Origin: Hyphomonadaceae bacterium
GTDB taxonomy: Bacteria > Pseudomonadota > Alphaproteobacteria > Caulobacterales > Hyphomonadaceae
DNA: 64,000 nt
Direction of reading: 5' to 3'
Assembly (NCBI GenBank): GCA_024743315.1
Contig: JANSWU010000002.1
Location: 62,001 to 126,000, forward strand
The stretch's first letter is position 1; every line of letters starts with the position of its first letter. Below are positions 36,606 through 45,948 of this stretch, piece after piece. The notes under the pieces are model-generated. The model did not search any database. It saw only the letters and a program-made list of their open reading frames with translations, and was not told where the DNA came from. The position numbers and the translations under genes were made by a program.

Positions 36606-37202
36606 ATGGCAGACGGACACGCACCAGTTCAGGCGAAATTCAAGGAAATGCTCGAAGGCACCAAAGAAGATTGGGACATCATCGCGGAGCATTCGAAACA
36701 CTTCAATCAGGGCCTCGCCAAACGCGTGCTCGATCATTTGCGTTTGCTCGATGGCGACTTTGGCGGGTTTCCGGTCGATCGGCTGACCCATTCCCTGCAG
36801 ACCGCGACACGCGCGCACCGGGATGGCCGCGACGAGGAATATGTCGTTTGCGCGCTCCTGCACGATATTGGCGACACGCTCGGCAGCTTTAATCATCCGG
36901 ACGTGGCGGCGGCGATCCTGAAGCCCTTCGTGTCAGAGAAGAACCATTGGATGGTTGCCAATCATGGCATGTTCCAGGGCTATTATTTCTTCCATCATCT
37001 CGGCCTCGACCGAAATATGCGCGACCAGTTCAAGGATCATCCTTATTACGAGTACACGGCGCAATTCTGCCATCTCTATGATCAATCCGCGTTTGATCCG
37101 GACTATGAGAGCGAGCCGCTGGAATTCTTTGAACCGATGGTGGAACGGCTCTTCGCAAAGCCGAAAAACTCCATGTATTTAAAGGCGCTCGAAGCCGAAT
37201 AG
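36606..37202 (+). CDS. HD-domain protein, possible PhnZ-type diiron oxygenase or phosphohydrolase
   Basis: 198 residues with an HD core: LTHSLQTATRAHRDGRDEEYVVCALLHDIGD, then SFNHPDVAA and MVANHGMFQGYYF. The spacing of THSLQTA, the HD pair and the two later His residues is like the PhnZ/TmpB group of mixed-valence diiron oxygenases, which open organophosphonates, more than like ordinary nucleotide phosphohydrolases. No phosphonate genes are nearby, so the substrate is open. It has its own SD (TGGGAGTGGAAC) and diverges from the TetR gene, whose operators overlap its promoter region. Confidence 0.65.
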   Translation: MADGHAPVQAKFKEMLEGTKEDWDIIAEHSKHFNQGLAKRVLDHLRLLDGDFGGFPVDRLTHSLQTATRAHRDGRDEEYVVCALLHDIGDTLGSFNHPDVAAAILKPFVSEKNHWMVANHGMFQGYYFFHHLGLDRNMRDQFKDHPYYEYTAQFCHLYDQSAFDPDYESEPLEFFEPMVERLFAKPKNSMYLKALEAE

Positions 37203-37352
37203 GCCTTTTCCAGACAAGTTTGCCAAAACCGCGCTCTTGAAAGCAGCACGGTTAGAGGTGATGTGTTGTCGCAAGGAACGCACTCGACCAATTGCTAAAG
37301 GGCGGGGGCGCCGATATACGAGCGCAATTGTTTTGATGAAGGTAGCTCTTCC

Positions 37353-37715
37353 ATGCGGAAATTTGTTCCACTGACACTTGGCGCCCTGATCCTGGCTCCC
37401 GCCGCAATGGCGCAAGAAGCCGGCGGCGGAGGCAGCATTGTCTCCAGCCTGATCATGTTCGTGCCTCTGATTCTGATCTTCTACTTCCTGCTGATCCGGC
37501 CGCAGCAGCAGCGCCAAAAAAAGCATCGCGAAATGATTGAAGCGATCAAGAAAGGCGACACAGTCGTCACCGCGGGCGGCCTGATCGGAAAAGTTACGCG
37601 CGTTGCCGATACAGAAGTTACGGTTGAACTGGCCGATGGCGTGCGCGTGCGGTCGCTCAAAGGGATGATCGCGGACGTCAAAGACAAGAACACCCCGGTC
37701 GCTGCAAACGACTAA
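37353..37715 (+). CDS. yajC: preprotein translocase accessory subunit YajC
   Basis: 120-residue single-span membrane protein. After a short N-terminal region comes the helix IVSSLIMFVPLILIFYFLLI, then the conserved RPQQQRQKKHREMIEAIKKGDTVVTAGGLIGKV. Associates with SecD and SecF at the Sec translocon. First gene of yajC-secD-secF, 18 bp before secD. Confidence 0.95.
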   Translation: MRKFVPLTLGALILAPAAMAQEAGGGGSIVSSLIMFVPLILIFYFLLIRPQQQRQKKHREMIEAIKKGDTVVTAGGLIGKVTRVADTEVTVELADGVRVRSLKGMIADVKDKNTPVAAND

Positions 37716-37733
37716 GACAAAGGTGGCTGAGCC

Positions 37734-39407
37734 ATGCTGAATTTTCCGATCTGGAAAGTTGGATTGATTCTGATTGTCCTGTGTTGGGGCGCCATCCTGG
37801 CAGTGCCGAATCTGTTTTCGGACGGCTTTCTCGGGATCGAACCGAAAGAGGTCTCGGACCCGACCAATGAAGCGGCGGTGGCGGCCTATGAGCGTCAGCT
37901 CGCCGAGGCCGAGGATTCCTGGTGGTTTCTGCCCAATGGCAAGCTCAATCTCGGGCTCGACCTGCAAGGCGGGGTCTATTTGCTGATGGAAATCGACCCG
38001 GCGGAGATCGCCGCCAATCGGCTTGAAACCGTCCAGTCTGACATTCGCACCGCGCTAAACCGCAACCCGCTGGTCGAACGCAACCCGCCAGTTCAGAATG
38101 AAGATCGACTGACGATTGAGATCCTCAATCCGGAAGAGGATATGGACGAAGCCATTCGTCGCCTCAATCGGATCAATCCGACCATTGGCACAACCCAGAC
38201 GGAATTGTTCCGGGTCGATCAGACCGGGGACCGCTTCATCCAGCTGACGGTGCCAGCTGGCGCCCGCACCGCGCTTGCCGCCGATGCGCAAGCCAAGATG
38301 ATGGAAATTATTCGCCGCCGGATCGACCCGGATGGGGTGGCTGAGATCTCGATCACGCCGCAGGGCGACAACCGGATCATTCTCGAAGCGCCGGGTGAAG
38401 CCGACCCGACGCGGATCAAGGACATTCTCGGACAGGCTGGGCGTCTGACCTTCAACATGGCCAATCTCGACGCCACAGCGATCCGGGCCGCGGTCGAATC
38501 CGGGCGCACTTCGCCGCGTGAATTGCTAGTCGATTCCACAGAACGTGGACCGATCCTGATCAACCGCATCCCCGAACTGACCGGCGCAGATATCGCGACC
38601 GCCAATCGCTGTTTTGACGAAGCCAACTTCCCGGCCGTCTGTTTCCGCTTGAACAGTTCTGCCGCGACCAAATTTTATAATCTGACGCGGAACAATGTCG
38701 GCCGGAACTTTGCCATTGTGCTGGATGGCACCTCCATGTCGTCGCCGACCATTCGGGTTCCTATTCCGGGCGGGAATGTCATCATCGAGGGACGCTTCAC
38801 GATTGAAGAAGCCGAAGACCTGGCCGCGATCATTGAAGCAGGCGAATTGCCGGCAAAGCTCAACTTTCTCGACGAACGCACCGTCGGACCGACGCTTGGC
38901 GCTGAATCGATCGCCGCTGGTTCGCGGGCCAGTCTGATCGGCCTGGCTCTGGTCGGTGTGTTCATGGTGCTGGCCTATGGCCTGATCGGTGGTTTTGCCG
39001 TCGGATCCCTGTTGTCCAATATTGTCCTGATCATCGGGGCCTTGTCGGGCTTTGGCGCGACGCTGACCTTGCCAGGCATTGCCGGGATCATCCTGACCAT
39101 AGGTATGGCGGTGGATGCGAACGTGATCGTGTTTGAGCGGATTCGGGAGGAGCAATCCTCCGGACGATCCCCAGCGACCGCGATCCAGGCGGGCTATGAA
39201 CGTGCGCTCTCGGCCATCCTGGACGCCAATATCACGACCTTTATCGCCGCTTCGATTCTCTATCTGGTCGGCTCGGGCCCGGTCAAAGGTTTCGCCGTGA
39301 CCCTTGCGATCGGGATTGTGACATCGGTGTTCACCGCCTTTGTCGTGACCCGCTGGTTCACTGTGCTCTATGTTCGTACGATGCGCCCCAAGCGCTTGGC
39401 CATGTAA
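37734..39407 (+). CDS. secD: protein translocase subunit SecD
   Basis: Uses the proton gradient to drive late steps of protein export. The N-terminal LNLGLDLQGGVYLLMEID is diagnostic; the large periplasmic P1 domain follows; the C-terminal block of five helices includes AYGLIGGFAVGSLLSNIV, the GMAVDANVIVFERIREE motif and the VKGFAVTLAIGIVTSVFTA end. Length 557 aa is normal. Followed by secF after 14 bp. Confidence 0.97.
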   Translation: MLNFPIWKVGLILIVLCWGAILAVPNLFSDGFLGIEPKEVSDPTNEAAVAAYERQLAEAEDSWWFLPNGKLNLGLDLQGGVYLLMEIDPAEIAANRLETVQSDIRTALNRNPLVERNPPVQNEDRLTIEILNPEEDMDEAIRRLNRINPTIGTTQTELFRVDQTGDRFIQLTVPAGARTALAADAQAKMMEIIRRRIDPDGVAEISITPQGDNRIILEAPGEADPTRIKDILGQAGRLTFNMANLDATAIRAAVESGRTSPRELLVDSTERGPILINRIPELTGADIATANRCFDEANFPAVCFRLNSSAATKFYNLTRNNVGRNFAIVLDGTSMSSPTIRVPIPGGNVIIEGRFTIEEAEDLAAIIEAGELPAKLNFLDERTVGPTLGAESIAAGSRASLIGLALVGVFMVLAYGLIGGFAVGSLLSNIVLIIGALSGFGATLTLPGIAGIILTIGMAVDANVIVFERIREEQSSGRSPATAIQAGYERALSAILDANITTFIAASILYLVGSGPVKGFAVTLAIGIVTSVFTAFVVTRWFTVLYVRTMRPKRLAM

Positions 39408-39421
39408 GGAAAGACAGACCC

Positions 39422-40399
39422 ATGCTTCTTCGACTGTGGCCTGAAAAAACCAAAGTTTCCTTCATGAGCCTGCGCTTCGTGGCGCTGATCATCTCTGTTG
39501 TTGCATTGCTGGCCTCTGCGGCCATGCTGACCACAAGGGGGCTCAATCTCGGCATCGACTTTGCTGGCGGCGCGGTGATTGAAGTGGACAAGCCGGAAGA
39601 TATCTCGGCGGACATGATCCGCAGCACGGTGACCGGACTCGTCACCGGCGATGTGCAAGTCAACTCGGCCCGCGGCACGGGGCCAAACGCGCCCGAAATT
39701 GCGGTGGTCCGGTTTGAGCCGCAGCCACCGGTCGGCGATGAAACCCCGGACGAGGCTCAGAATCGGGCTGGAGACGAAGTCGGCGCAGCTCTGCGTGATC
39801 TGATCGGGGCTGACCGATATAATGAGCGCTCGCGCGCCTCAGTGGGTCCAAAAGTGTCGGGCGAATTGTTCCGCTCAGGGATCATCGCGCTGACCGTCGC
39901 GCTCGGCTTGATGATGGTCTACATTTCCTTCCGTTTTCAGTGGCAATATGCGCTCGGCGCGGTGGCCGCATTGTTCCACGATGTGATCCTGACCATGGGC
40001 ATGTTCGCGCTGACCGGGTTTGAGTTTAATCTCGCAACGATTGCAGCGCTTCTGACGATTGTCGGTTATTCGATGAACGACACGGTGATTGTGTTTGACC
40101 GGGTTCGTGAGGAAGCCCGAAAGTACAAAAAGCTGGAACTGTCAAAAGTCGTCGACCTCGCGATCAACGCGACCATGTCGCGGACGCTCCTGACGTCTGG
40201 AACGACGCTCTTGGCGCTGCTCTCAATCTTCCTGTTCGGTGGTCCGGTTCTGCGCGGCATGAGCTTCGCGCTGATCTTCGGTGTGATTGTCGGGACATAT
40301 TCGTCAATCTTCGTCGCTTCAGCGGTCGTGCTGCTGCTCGGGATTGATCGCGGCGATAAGCCGAAGCGCGAAGTGGAAGGCTTTCAGGGCGTCGGTTAG
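39422..40399 (+). CDS. secF: protein translocase subunit SecF
   Basis: Partner of SecD. N-terminal helix, then LGIDFAGGAVIEVDKPE (the SecF D4 motif), a short periplasmic domain, and a C-terminal helical block with LMMVYISFRFQWQYALGAVAALFHDVILT and GYSMNDTVIVFDRVREE. Length 325 aa. The end lies 14 bp from the stop of the convergent Hpt-like gene. Confidence 0.97.
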   Translation: MLLRLWPEKTKVSFMSLRFVALIISVVALLASAAMLTTRGLNLGIDFAGGAVIEVDKPEDISADMIRSTVTGLVTGDVQVNSARGTGPNAPEIAVVRFEPQPPVGDETPDEAQNRAGDEVGAALRDLIGADRYNERSRASVGPKVSGELFRSGIIALTVALGLMMVYISFRFQWQYALGAVAALFHDVILTMGMFALTGFEFNLATIAALLTIVGYSMNDTVIVFDRVREEARKYKKLELSKVVDLAINATMSRTLLTSGTTLLALLSIFLFGGPVLRGMSFALIFGVIVGTYSSIFVASAVVLLLGIDRGDKPKREVEGFQGVG

Positions 40400-40413
40400 G
40401 CGCCGATCTGGCC

Positions 40414-40914
40414 TTATGATTCTTCGACGCGAATGCGTTCGTTGACCTGTTTTTCGAGCGCTTCGCAGACTGCATCAGCGACGTCTTCAGCCGCATCTCC
40501 GCTCGTCATCGCTGTCGCCCGACAAGCCTGAACATGCAGGTTGATCAAAGCGGCGTCATCTTGCAAGTCCTCAACCCCCGAGACGAGGATGTGCAAGGAG
40601 CCTGACAGACGCGTCAAAGCGCCGCCGCCATAAGCGCCGGATGCCCCGTGCAGATTGTGCAAGGCATTGCGAAACTCAGAGGCTGAGACTTCGCACTCAG
40701 GATTGTCGCAGCAGGCTTGCCAAGTCGATTGCAAGAGATCGAGATCGTTTTGCTTCCAAGCCTCAATATCGGCCAGTTGCACCTCTCCCTCTGGTTCAGA
40801 AGGATCGCTGGCCTCAGCGTCATCAACGGCCACCACACGGGAGACGTCGAGTTCGGTGAGCAACTCTTTGCCGGATTTCGGCTTTTTCAGGAACTTGAAG
40901 AACGATTTAACCAT
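40414..40914 (-). CDS. orphan histidine-phosphotransfer (Hpt)-like protein
   Basis: 166 residues. The second half has the helix FRNALHNLHGASGAYGGGAL followed by TRLSGSLHIL, which fits the Hpt pattern (phospho-acceptor His, then small residues and Gly, then Leu-rich helix). The His of ALHNLHG is the candidate phosphorylation site. The first 50 residues are acidic and probably unstructured, after a basic start MVKSFFKFLKKPKSGK. No kinase or response regulator lies nearby. It could relay phosphate in a phosphorelay; this is inferred from one motif. Confidence 0.55.
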   Translation of the reverse strand: MVKSFFKFLKKPKSGKELLTELDVSRVVAVDDAEASDPSEPEGEVQLADIEAWKQNDLDLLQSTWQACCDNPECEVSASEFRNALHNLHGASGAYGGGALTRLSGSLHILVSGVEDLQDDAALINLHVQACRATAMTSGDAAEDVADAVCEALEKQVNERIRVEES

Positions 40915-40976
40915 AGTCCTGGTGTATCAGGCCGGGTTTAACAAACGCCTCAATGAATCTCGAAAACTGGTTAAGA

Positions 40977-41747
40977 TCAGAAGGCGAATTGTTCACGCAA
41001 TATCCGCTCATCCAGCGCATGTCCGGGATCAAACAACATGGTCAGGTGCTGACTGCGATCCGTGTGGATGGAGACGCGCGTGACGTCCCGGACTTCCTGA
41101 TTGTCCGCCGCCGCGGCGACGGGGCGACGTTCTGGGTCAATCACTTCAATGTCGACGCGCGCATCATGGCGCAGCAGGGCCCCGCGCCAACGCCGCGGGC
41201 GAAACGCACTCACAGGTGTCAGTGCGAGCAGATTGGCGCCGATTGGCAGTATCGGACCATGGGCGGACAGATTGTAGGCCGTCGATCCGGCCGGCGTTGC
41301 GACCATGACACCGTCGCAAGACAGCTCCGCCATCCGCTCCTTGCCGTCGACAATGATCCGGAGCTTCGCCGTCTGCGCGGTTTGGCGCAGAATCGAGACT
41401 TCATTGATCGCCAGACGATCATGGGTCTGATCGTGGATGTCGATGACCTGCATGCGAAGCGGGGTGACCGAGGCGCGCTCGGCTCTATCGATCCGTTCAA
41501 TCAGATCGTCTTCATTATATTCATTCATCAGAAAGCCGACCGTGCCCCGGTTCATGCCATAGACCGGCTTATGGTCGCTAAAGCGCCGACGCATGGCATC
41601 CAGCATGGCGCCATCGCCGCCGAGGGCGACAATCACGTCGGCTTTGTCTTCGTCATATTGACCATATTTCTTGGTCAGTCGCTGCAGCGCGTCCTGGGCT
41701 TCAGGACGCTTCGAGGCGGTGAAGGCAATACATGTGCTCATGGCCAA
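40977..41747 (-). CDS. nadK: NAD kinase
   Basis: Phosphorylates NAD to NADP. The family motif VIVALGGDGAMLDAMRR appears at about residue 40 with the catalytic Asp in GGDG, followed by YGMNRGTVGFLMNEY, LAINEVSIL, and the glycine-rich DGVMVATPAGSTAYNLSAHGPILP. Length 256 aa matches compact alphaproteobacterial NadK. It diverges from the class II aldolase gene. Confidence 0.95.
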   Translation of the reverse strand: MAMSTCIAFTASKRPEAQDALQRLTKKYGQYDEDKADVIVALGGDGAMLDAMRRRFSDHKPVYGMNRGTVGFLMNEYNEDDLIERIDRAERASVTPLRMQVIDIHDQTHDRLAINEVSILRQTAQTAKLRIIVDGKERMAELSCDGVMVATPAGSTAYNLSAHGPILPIGANLLALTPVSAFRPRRWRGALLRHDARVDIEVIDPERRPVAAAADNQEVRDVTRVSIHTDRSQHLTMLFDPGHALDERILREQFAF

Positions 41748-41851
41748 CCTATCTCGTGAGGCTTCGACGCTGGGTCAAGCACCTGTCTGAATTGCCCAAA
41801 CGGAAGCTTCCGGTTACTGTGGCTGAAACGACAAGCCGGGAGTGGATAAAC

Positions 41852-42628
41852 ATGGCCGATGGAATGCAAGTCACGAGCCTAAAAGGGCAGGTGAGCGAAG
41901 AAGAGTGGAAAACGCGCGTTGATCTTGCCGCAATGTATCGCCTGACAGCGCTCTATGGCTGGACCGATATGATCTTCACGCATATCTCGCATCGCGTGCC
42001 GGGCCCGGATCATCACTTCTTGATCAACCCATATGGCATGTTTTTCGAAGAGATCACGGCGTCGTCTCTGGTTAAAGTCGATCTCGAGGGCAATGTCGTG
42101 CAAGAGACGCCTTACTTCATCAATCCGGCGGGCTTCACCATTCACTCGGCGATCCATGCAGCGCGCGATGATGCCCATGTCGTGATGCACCTGCACACCG
42201 ATGATGGCGTCGCCGTCTCTTGTAATAAGGAAGGCCTGCTGCCATTGAGCCAGACCGGCATGTTGGTCCGGCATGATCTCGCTTATCATGTCTATGAGGG
42301 GGTTGCTCTCGATCATGGCGAGCGCGAACGCCTCGTCGCAGATATGGGCGACAAGAACAATATGTTGCTCTACAATCACGGCACACTGACCGTGGGGGGC
42401 ACGGCCGCAGAGTGTTTCCTGCGTATGTTCTTCCTGGAGCGCGCCTGCTCCATGCAAGTTCGGGCCCTGACGGCAGGCCGCGAAAACATGGTCATTCCAA
42501 GCCAGGAGGTTCAGGACGTGGTCAAAGGACAGTCCAACCCTGAAGGCACAAAAACGCTGGCAAATATGCTCGCCTGGCCAGGCCTATTGCGCAAATTGGA
42601 CCGGGAATCGCCGGGCTATGACGCTTAG
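41852..42628 (+). CDS. class II aldolase/adducin family protein
   Basis: 258 residues with the class II aldolase fold: GWTDMIFTHISHRVPG, FLINPYGMFFEEITASSLVKVD, zinc ligands in HLHTDDG and a later His in LYNHGTL. Members cleave sugar phosphates such as fuculose- or ribulose-phosphate, but many alphaproteobacterial paralogues of this type have no assigned substrate. The ATG at 41852 (MADGMQ) has GGGAG upstream; the open frame extends 40 codons earlier without family similarity. It stands alone, followed by hemA after 119 bp. Confidence 0.85.
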   Translation: MADGMQVTSLKGQVSEEEWKTRVDLAAMYRLTALYGWTDMIFTHISHRVPGPDHHFLINPYGMFFEEITASSLVKVDLEGNVVQETPYFINPAGFTIHSAIHAARDDAHVVMHLHTDDGVAVSCNKEGLLPLSQTGMLVRHDLAYHVYEGVALDHGERERLVADMGDKNNMLLYNHGTLTVGGTAAECFLRMFFLERACSMQVRALTAGRENMVIPSQEVQDVVKGQSNPEGTKTLANMLAWPGLLRKLDRESPGYDA

Positions 42629-42638
42629 AGAATTCTCT

Positions 42639-42712
42639 TATACGGGTTATTCCGTATAGGTTTTTGCACTAGTGCGTCCATTCATACCGTTTCATTTTAA
42701 GGGGATTCCCCT
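42639..42712. promoter_or_regulatory. three palindromes upstream of hemA
   Basis: TATACGG-GTTATT-CCGTATA (42639-42658, perfect 7-bp stem) is followed after two bases by TTTTT (42661-42665) and could terminate the aldolase transcript. It is followed by GCACTAGTGC (42666-42675) and AGGGGATTCCCCT (42700-42712), both perfect palindromes, the last 35 bp before the hemA ATG. None matches the FnrL or iron-response boxes known for alphaproteobacterial hemA. Confidence 0.5.
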
Positions 42713-42747
42713 AGATGACCGTTTGAACGTTATGGAATGATGTTGCC

Positions 42748-43968
42748 ATGAAGCATTTGAAGGCCTTTGAGAGCGCGCTGGATACGATCCATGAAGAGGG
42801 GCGATATCGCGTCTTCGTCGATCTGCACCGGCATAAGGGCGAGTTTCCGAAAGCCACAGCGCGGTTCGAGCATGGCGAGCGAGAAATCATCGTCTGGTGC
42901 TCGAATGACTATCTCGGCATGGGCCAGGATGACGACGTCATCGACGCCATGCATGAAGCGATTGATAGCTTTGGAGCCGGCTCTGGCGGCACGCGCAATA
43001 TTTCTGGCACGACACGTTATCATGTTGATCTCGAAAAAGAGCTGGCCGACCTGCACGGCAAAGGCGGCGCGCTTTTGTTCACCTCCGGCTATGTCTCGAA
43101 TGATGCGACGCTGTCTACGCTAGGCAAAATCCTGCCCAATCTGATCATCTACTCCGACGCGCTGAACCATGCCTCGATGATTGAAGGCATACGCCGCTCC
43201 AAGGCGGACTATCGGGTGTTCCGTCACAATGATGTCGAGCATTTGCGCGCGCTGATGGAAAATGATGATCCCGAGCGTCCAAAAGTCATCGCGTTTGAAA
43301 GCGTCTATTCTATGGATGGCGATGTCGGGCCGATTGAAGCGATTTGCGATCTCGCCGACGAGTTTGATGCCATCACTTATCTTGATGAAGTGCACGCAGT
43401 TGGCATGTATGGCCATGAAGGCGCCGGGGTTGCGCAGCGCGACAATGTCATGCACCGCGTCGACATTATCGAAGGCACGCTCGGCAAGGCTTATGGCGTT
43501 ATGGGCGGCTATATTGCCGCGCACGAGACGATTATCGACGCCATCCGCTCAACGGCCTCTGGCTTCATCTTCACCACGTCGACCTGCCCGGTTATGGCGG
43601 CAGGGGCGCTGGCAAGCATTCGCAAGCTGCGCTCGGATGAAGGCCGGAAACTGCGTCTGGCGCATCAGACTCAAGCGGAGCTTTTGAAACAGAAGTTCCG
43701 CGATGCCGGTCTGCCGCTGCTTGAAAGCGAGACGCATATCGTACCGTTGTTGGTTGGCGATCCGGAAAAATGCAAAGCGCTGTCTGACACGCTGCTGTTC
43801 GATTTCGGCATCTATGTGCAGCCGATTAATTATCCGACCGTGCCGAAAGGCACAGAACGCCTGCGGTTCACGCCAGGCCCGGTTCACACTGAAGACATGA
43901 TGGATGATTTGCTCGCCGCCATCCTCGCCGTTTGGAAACAACTCGGCCTTGACGAGCGCGCCGCTTAG
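42748..43968 (+). CDS. hemA: 5-aminolevulinate synthase
   Basis: Condenses glycine and succinyl-CoA to 5-aminolevulinate, first step of heme synthesis in alphaproteobacteria. PLP enzyme with [30 protein letters not shown], the dyad SYMG-type [10 protein letters not shown], and the PLP-binding Lys (about 243) in [14 protein letters not shown]. Length 406 aa is standard. The upstream gap carries several palindromes that suggest dedicated regulation. It ends at a strong bidirectional terminator. Confidence 0.97.
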   Translation: MKHLKAFESALDTIHEEGRYRVFVDLHRHKGEFPKATARFEHGEREIIVWCSNDYLGMGQDDDVIDAMHEAIDSFGAGSGGTRNISGTTRYHVDLEKELADLHGKGGALLFTSGYVSNDATLSTLGKILPNLIIYSDALNHASMIEGIRRSKADYRVFRHNDVEHLRALMENDDPERPKVIAFESVYSMDGDVGPIEAICDLADEFDAITYLDEVHAVGMYGHEGAGVAQRDNVMHRVDIIEGTLGKAYGVMGGYIAAHETIIDAIRSTASGFIFTTSTCPVMAAGALASIRKLRSDEGRKLRLAHQTQAELLKQKFRDAGLPLLESETHIVPLLVGDPEKCKALSDTLLFDFGIYVQPINYPTVPKGTERLRFTPGPVHTEDMMDDLLAAILAVWKQLGLDERAA

Positions 43969-43990
43969 ATCGGCACCTGGTTTATCATTG

Positions 43991-44019
43991 AAAAAGCGCG
44001 CCCCTCAGGCGCGCTTTTT
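43991..44019. terminator. bidirectional intrinsic terminator, hemA / mucR
   Basis: AAAAAGCGCGCC, a 5-nt loop CCTCA, then GGCGCGCTTTTT: a 12-bp perfect stem flanked by A- and T-runs. It lies between the convergent hemA and mucR-type genes and serves both strands. Confidence 0.9.
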
Positions 44020-44022
44020 TGT

Positions 44023-44427
44023 TTAGCTTGCACGCTTGCGCCCAAGGCCGATTTCCTTGGCGAATGCAGAGCGCTTTTTCGCGTAATTCGGCGCCACCAT
44101 GGGATAGTCGCTCGGCAATCCCCAACGCGACCGATATTCATCCGGGGTCATGTCATAGCGCGACCGAAGATAGCGTTTCAGCATTTTCAGCTTTCGGCCG
44201 TCTTCCAGGCAGATAATGTGGTCTGGCGTAATTGACTTGGAAATGGGCACGGCCGGGTCAGGACGCGGTGGCTCAATCGGTTTGTCTGCGGCCAGGTCCA
44301 GCACCGTATTGTGGACAGTTTTCAGCAGTTCCGGCAGTCCCGCTGCAGGAACGGGATTATTTGCCACAAATGACGAGACAATATCTGTCGTCATTTCCAG
44401 CAACTCGGCTTTCGAGTGTGTGGTCAT
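44023..44427 (-). CDS. MucR/Ros family transcriptional regulator lacking most zinc ligands
   Basis: 134 residues. The family core is clear: DHIICLEDGRKLKMLKRYLRSRYDMTPDEYRSRWGLP followed by SDYPMVAPNYAKKRSAFAKEIGLG. In zinc-binding Ros the finger is C-x2-C...H...H; here the positions read Cys, Asp, Tyr and Arg/Tyr, so only the first ligand remains. Family members without zinc that still bind A/T-rich DNA are known, so function is plausible. Such regulators control exopolysaccharide, motility and cell-cycle genes. Its upstream region (44428-44500) is A/T-rich. Confidence 0.9.
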   Translation of the reverse strand: MTTHSKAELLEMTTDIVSSFVANNPVPAAGLPELLKTVHNTVLDLAADKPIEPPRPDPAVPISKSITPDHIICLEDGRKLKMLKRYLRSRYDMTPDEYRSRWGLPSDYPMVAPNYAKKRSAFAKEIGLGRKRAS

Positions 44428-44636
44428 ATGTCAGCTCTTAATAATATTTCTTATGCCCGCTCTAATTGGCAGGCTTGCGTCAAGTTAAAGCATGGAATCG
44501 GGCAAGAATTCAAGTTCTGCGAGCAATAAATGCGCGGAGCATCCGTAGAAGTTGTGCGGTTATCTGCGCCGTAAATGACGCCTTGCGAGCTTGGCGCGAG
44601 AGACGTACATGGACGGGCAGACTCAGGAATCACGCC

Positions 44637-45944
44637 ATGCCAGACACAAGCCACCCAGCACGATTTGATACGGCCACGTTTTTCTCGCAGCCGCTTGAGC
44701 AACGCGACCGCGAAGTTTTCGCCGCGATCGCCAAGGAACAAACGCGACAGCAACATCAGATTGAGTTGATCGCCTCGGAGAATATCGCCTCGCAGGCCGT
44801 ACTCGACGCGCAAGGCACGGTGCTGACGAACAAATATGCCGAAGGGTATCCTGGACGCCGCTATTATGGCGGTTGTGAATATGTCGACATTGTCGAAGAT
44901 TTGGCCCGGGATAGAGCCAAGGCGTTGTTTGAGTGTGGCTTCGCCAATGTCCAACCGAATTCCGGGTCACAGGCCAATCAAGCGGTATTCCAGGCGCTGT
45001 TGCAGCCGGGCGATACGATTCTCGGCATGAGCCTTGATGCGGGTGGACACCTGACCCATGGCGCACGCCCGAACCAGTCTGGCAAATGGTTCAATGCGAT
45101 CCAGTATGGCGTTCGCAAGGACGATCATCTGATTGATTTCGATCAGGTCGAAGCGCTCGCCAAAGAGCATAAACCGAAACTGATCATTGCCGGTGGGTCA
45201 GCGTATCCACGCCAAATTGATTTCGCCAAGTTCCGCGCGATTGCAGACGAAGTCGGTGCATTTTTCCTTGTCGACATGGCGCACTTTGCGGGCTTGGTCG
45301 CCGGAAAGGCGCATCCGAATCCGCTCGATCATTGTCATGTCGCGACCACGACGACGCACAAAACACTGCGCGGCCCCCGCGGCGGCATGGTGCTGACCAA
45401 TGATGCCGACATTGCCAAGAAAGTGAACTCGGCTGTGTTCCCAGGCATCCAAGGTGGCCCTCTGATGCATGTCATCGCCGGCAAGGCAGTCGCCTTCGGC
45501 GAAGCGCTGACACCCGAATTCAAGCAATATGCGGCCGACGTGGTCGAGAATGCCAAGGCCATGGCCGCAGCGGCGAAAGCCAGCGGCTTGGACCTGGTCT
45601 CCGGCGGCACGGACACGCATGTTGCGCTGATCGATCTTCGTCCGAAAGGCGTCACCGGTCGCGATGCCGAAGAGGCGCTCGAGCGGGCCTATATCACTTG
45701 CAATAAGAACGGCGTGCCGTTCGATCCTGAAAAGCCGATGGTGACCAGCGGCATTCGCGTCGGCTCTCCCGCCGGGACAACTCGCGGATTTGGCGTTGAG
45801 GAATTCACACAAGTCGGAAAATGGATCGGTGAAGTCGTTGATGCGGTGGCCACGGGCGACAGCGCGACGGTTGAAACCAAGGTTCGTGCAGAAGTTAAGG
45901 ATCTTACGGCTAAGTTCCCGATTTATAACGGTTTAGGGGCCTAG
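44637..45944 (+). CDS. glyA: serine hydroxymethyltransferase
   Basis: Interconverts serine and glycine with tetrahydrofolate. Motifs: [57 protein letters not shown], and the PLP Lys in [15 protein letters not shown]. Length from ATG 44637 is 435 aa, near the family norm; the frame stays open 57 codons upstream without similarity. AGGA lies 9 nt before the ATG. No glycine riboswitch fold was recognised in the 209 bp upstream. First gene of a long rightward run through thiL. Confidence 0.96.
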   Translation: MPDTSHPARFDTATFFSQPLEQRDREVFAAIAKEQTRQQHQIELIASENIASQAVLDAQGTVLTNKYAEGYPGRRYYGGCEYVDIVEDLARDRAKALFECGFANVQPNSGSQANQAVFQALLQPGDTILGMSLDAGGHLTHGARPNQSGKWFNAIQYGVRKDDHLIDFDQVEALAKEHKPKLIIAGGSAYPRQIDFAKFRAIADEVGAFFLVDMAHFAGLVAGKAHPNPLDHCHVATTTTHKTLRGPRGGMVLTNDADIAKKVNSAVFPGIQGGPLMHVIAGKAVAFGEALTPEFKQYAADVVENAKAMAAAAKASGLDLVSGGTDTHVALIDLRPKGVTGRDAEEALERAYITCNKNGVPFDPEKPMVTSGIRVGSPAGTTRGFGVEEFTQVGKWIGEVVDAVATGDSATVETKVRAEVKDLTAKFPIYNGLGA

Positions 45945-45948
45945 GCGA

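Noticed and set aside
44428-44636. Glycine riboswitch upstream of glyA
   Set aside because: No tandem aptamer pattern or conserved glycine-riboswitch core could be found in the 209 bp.
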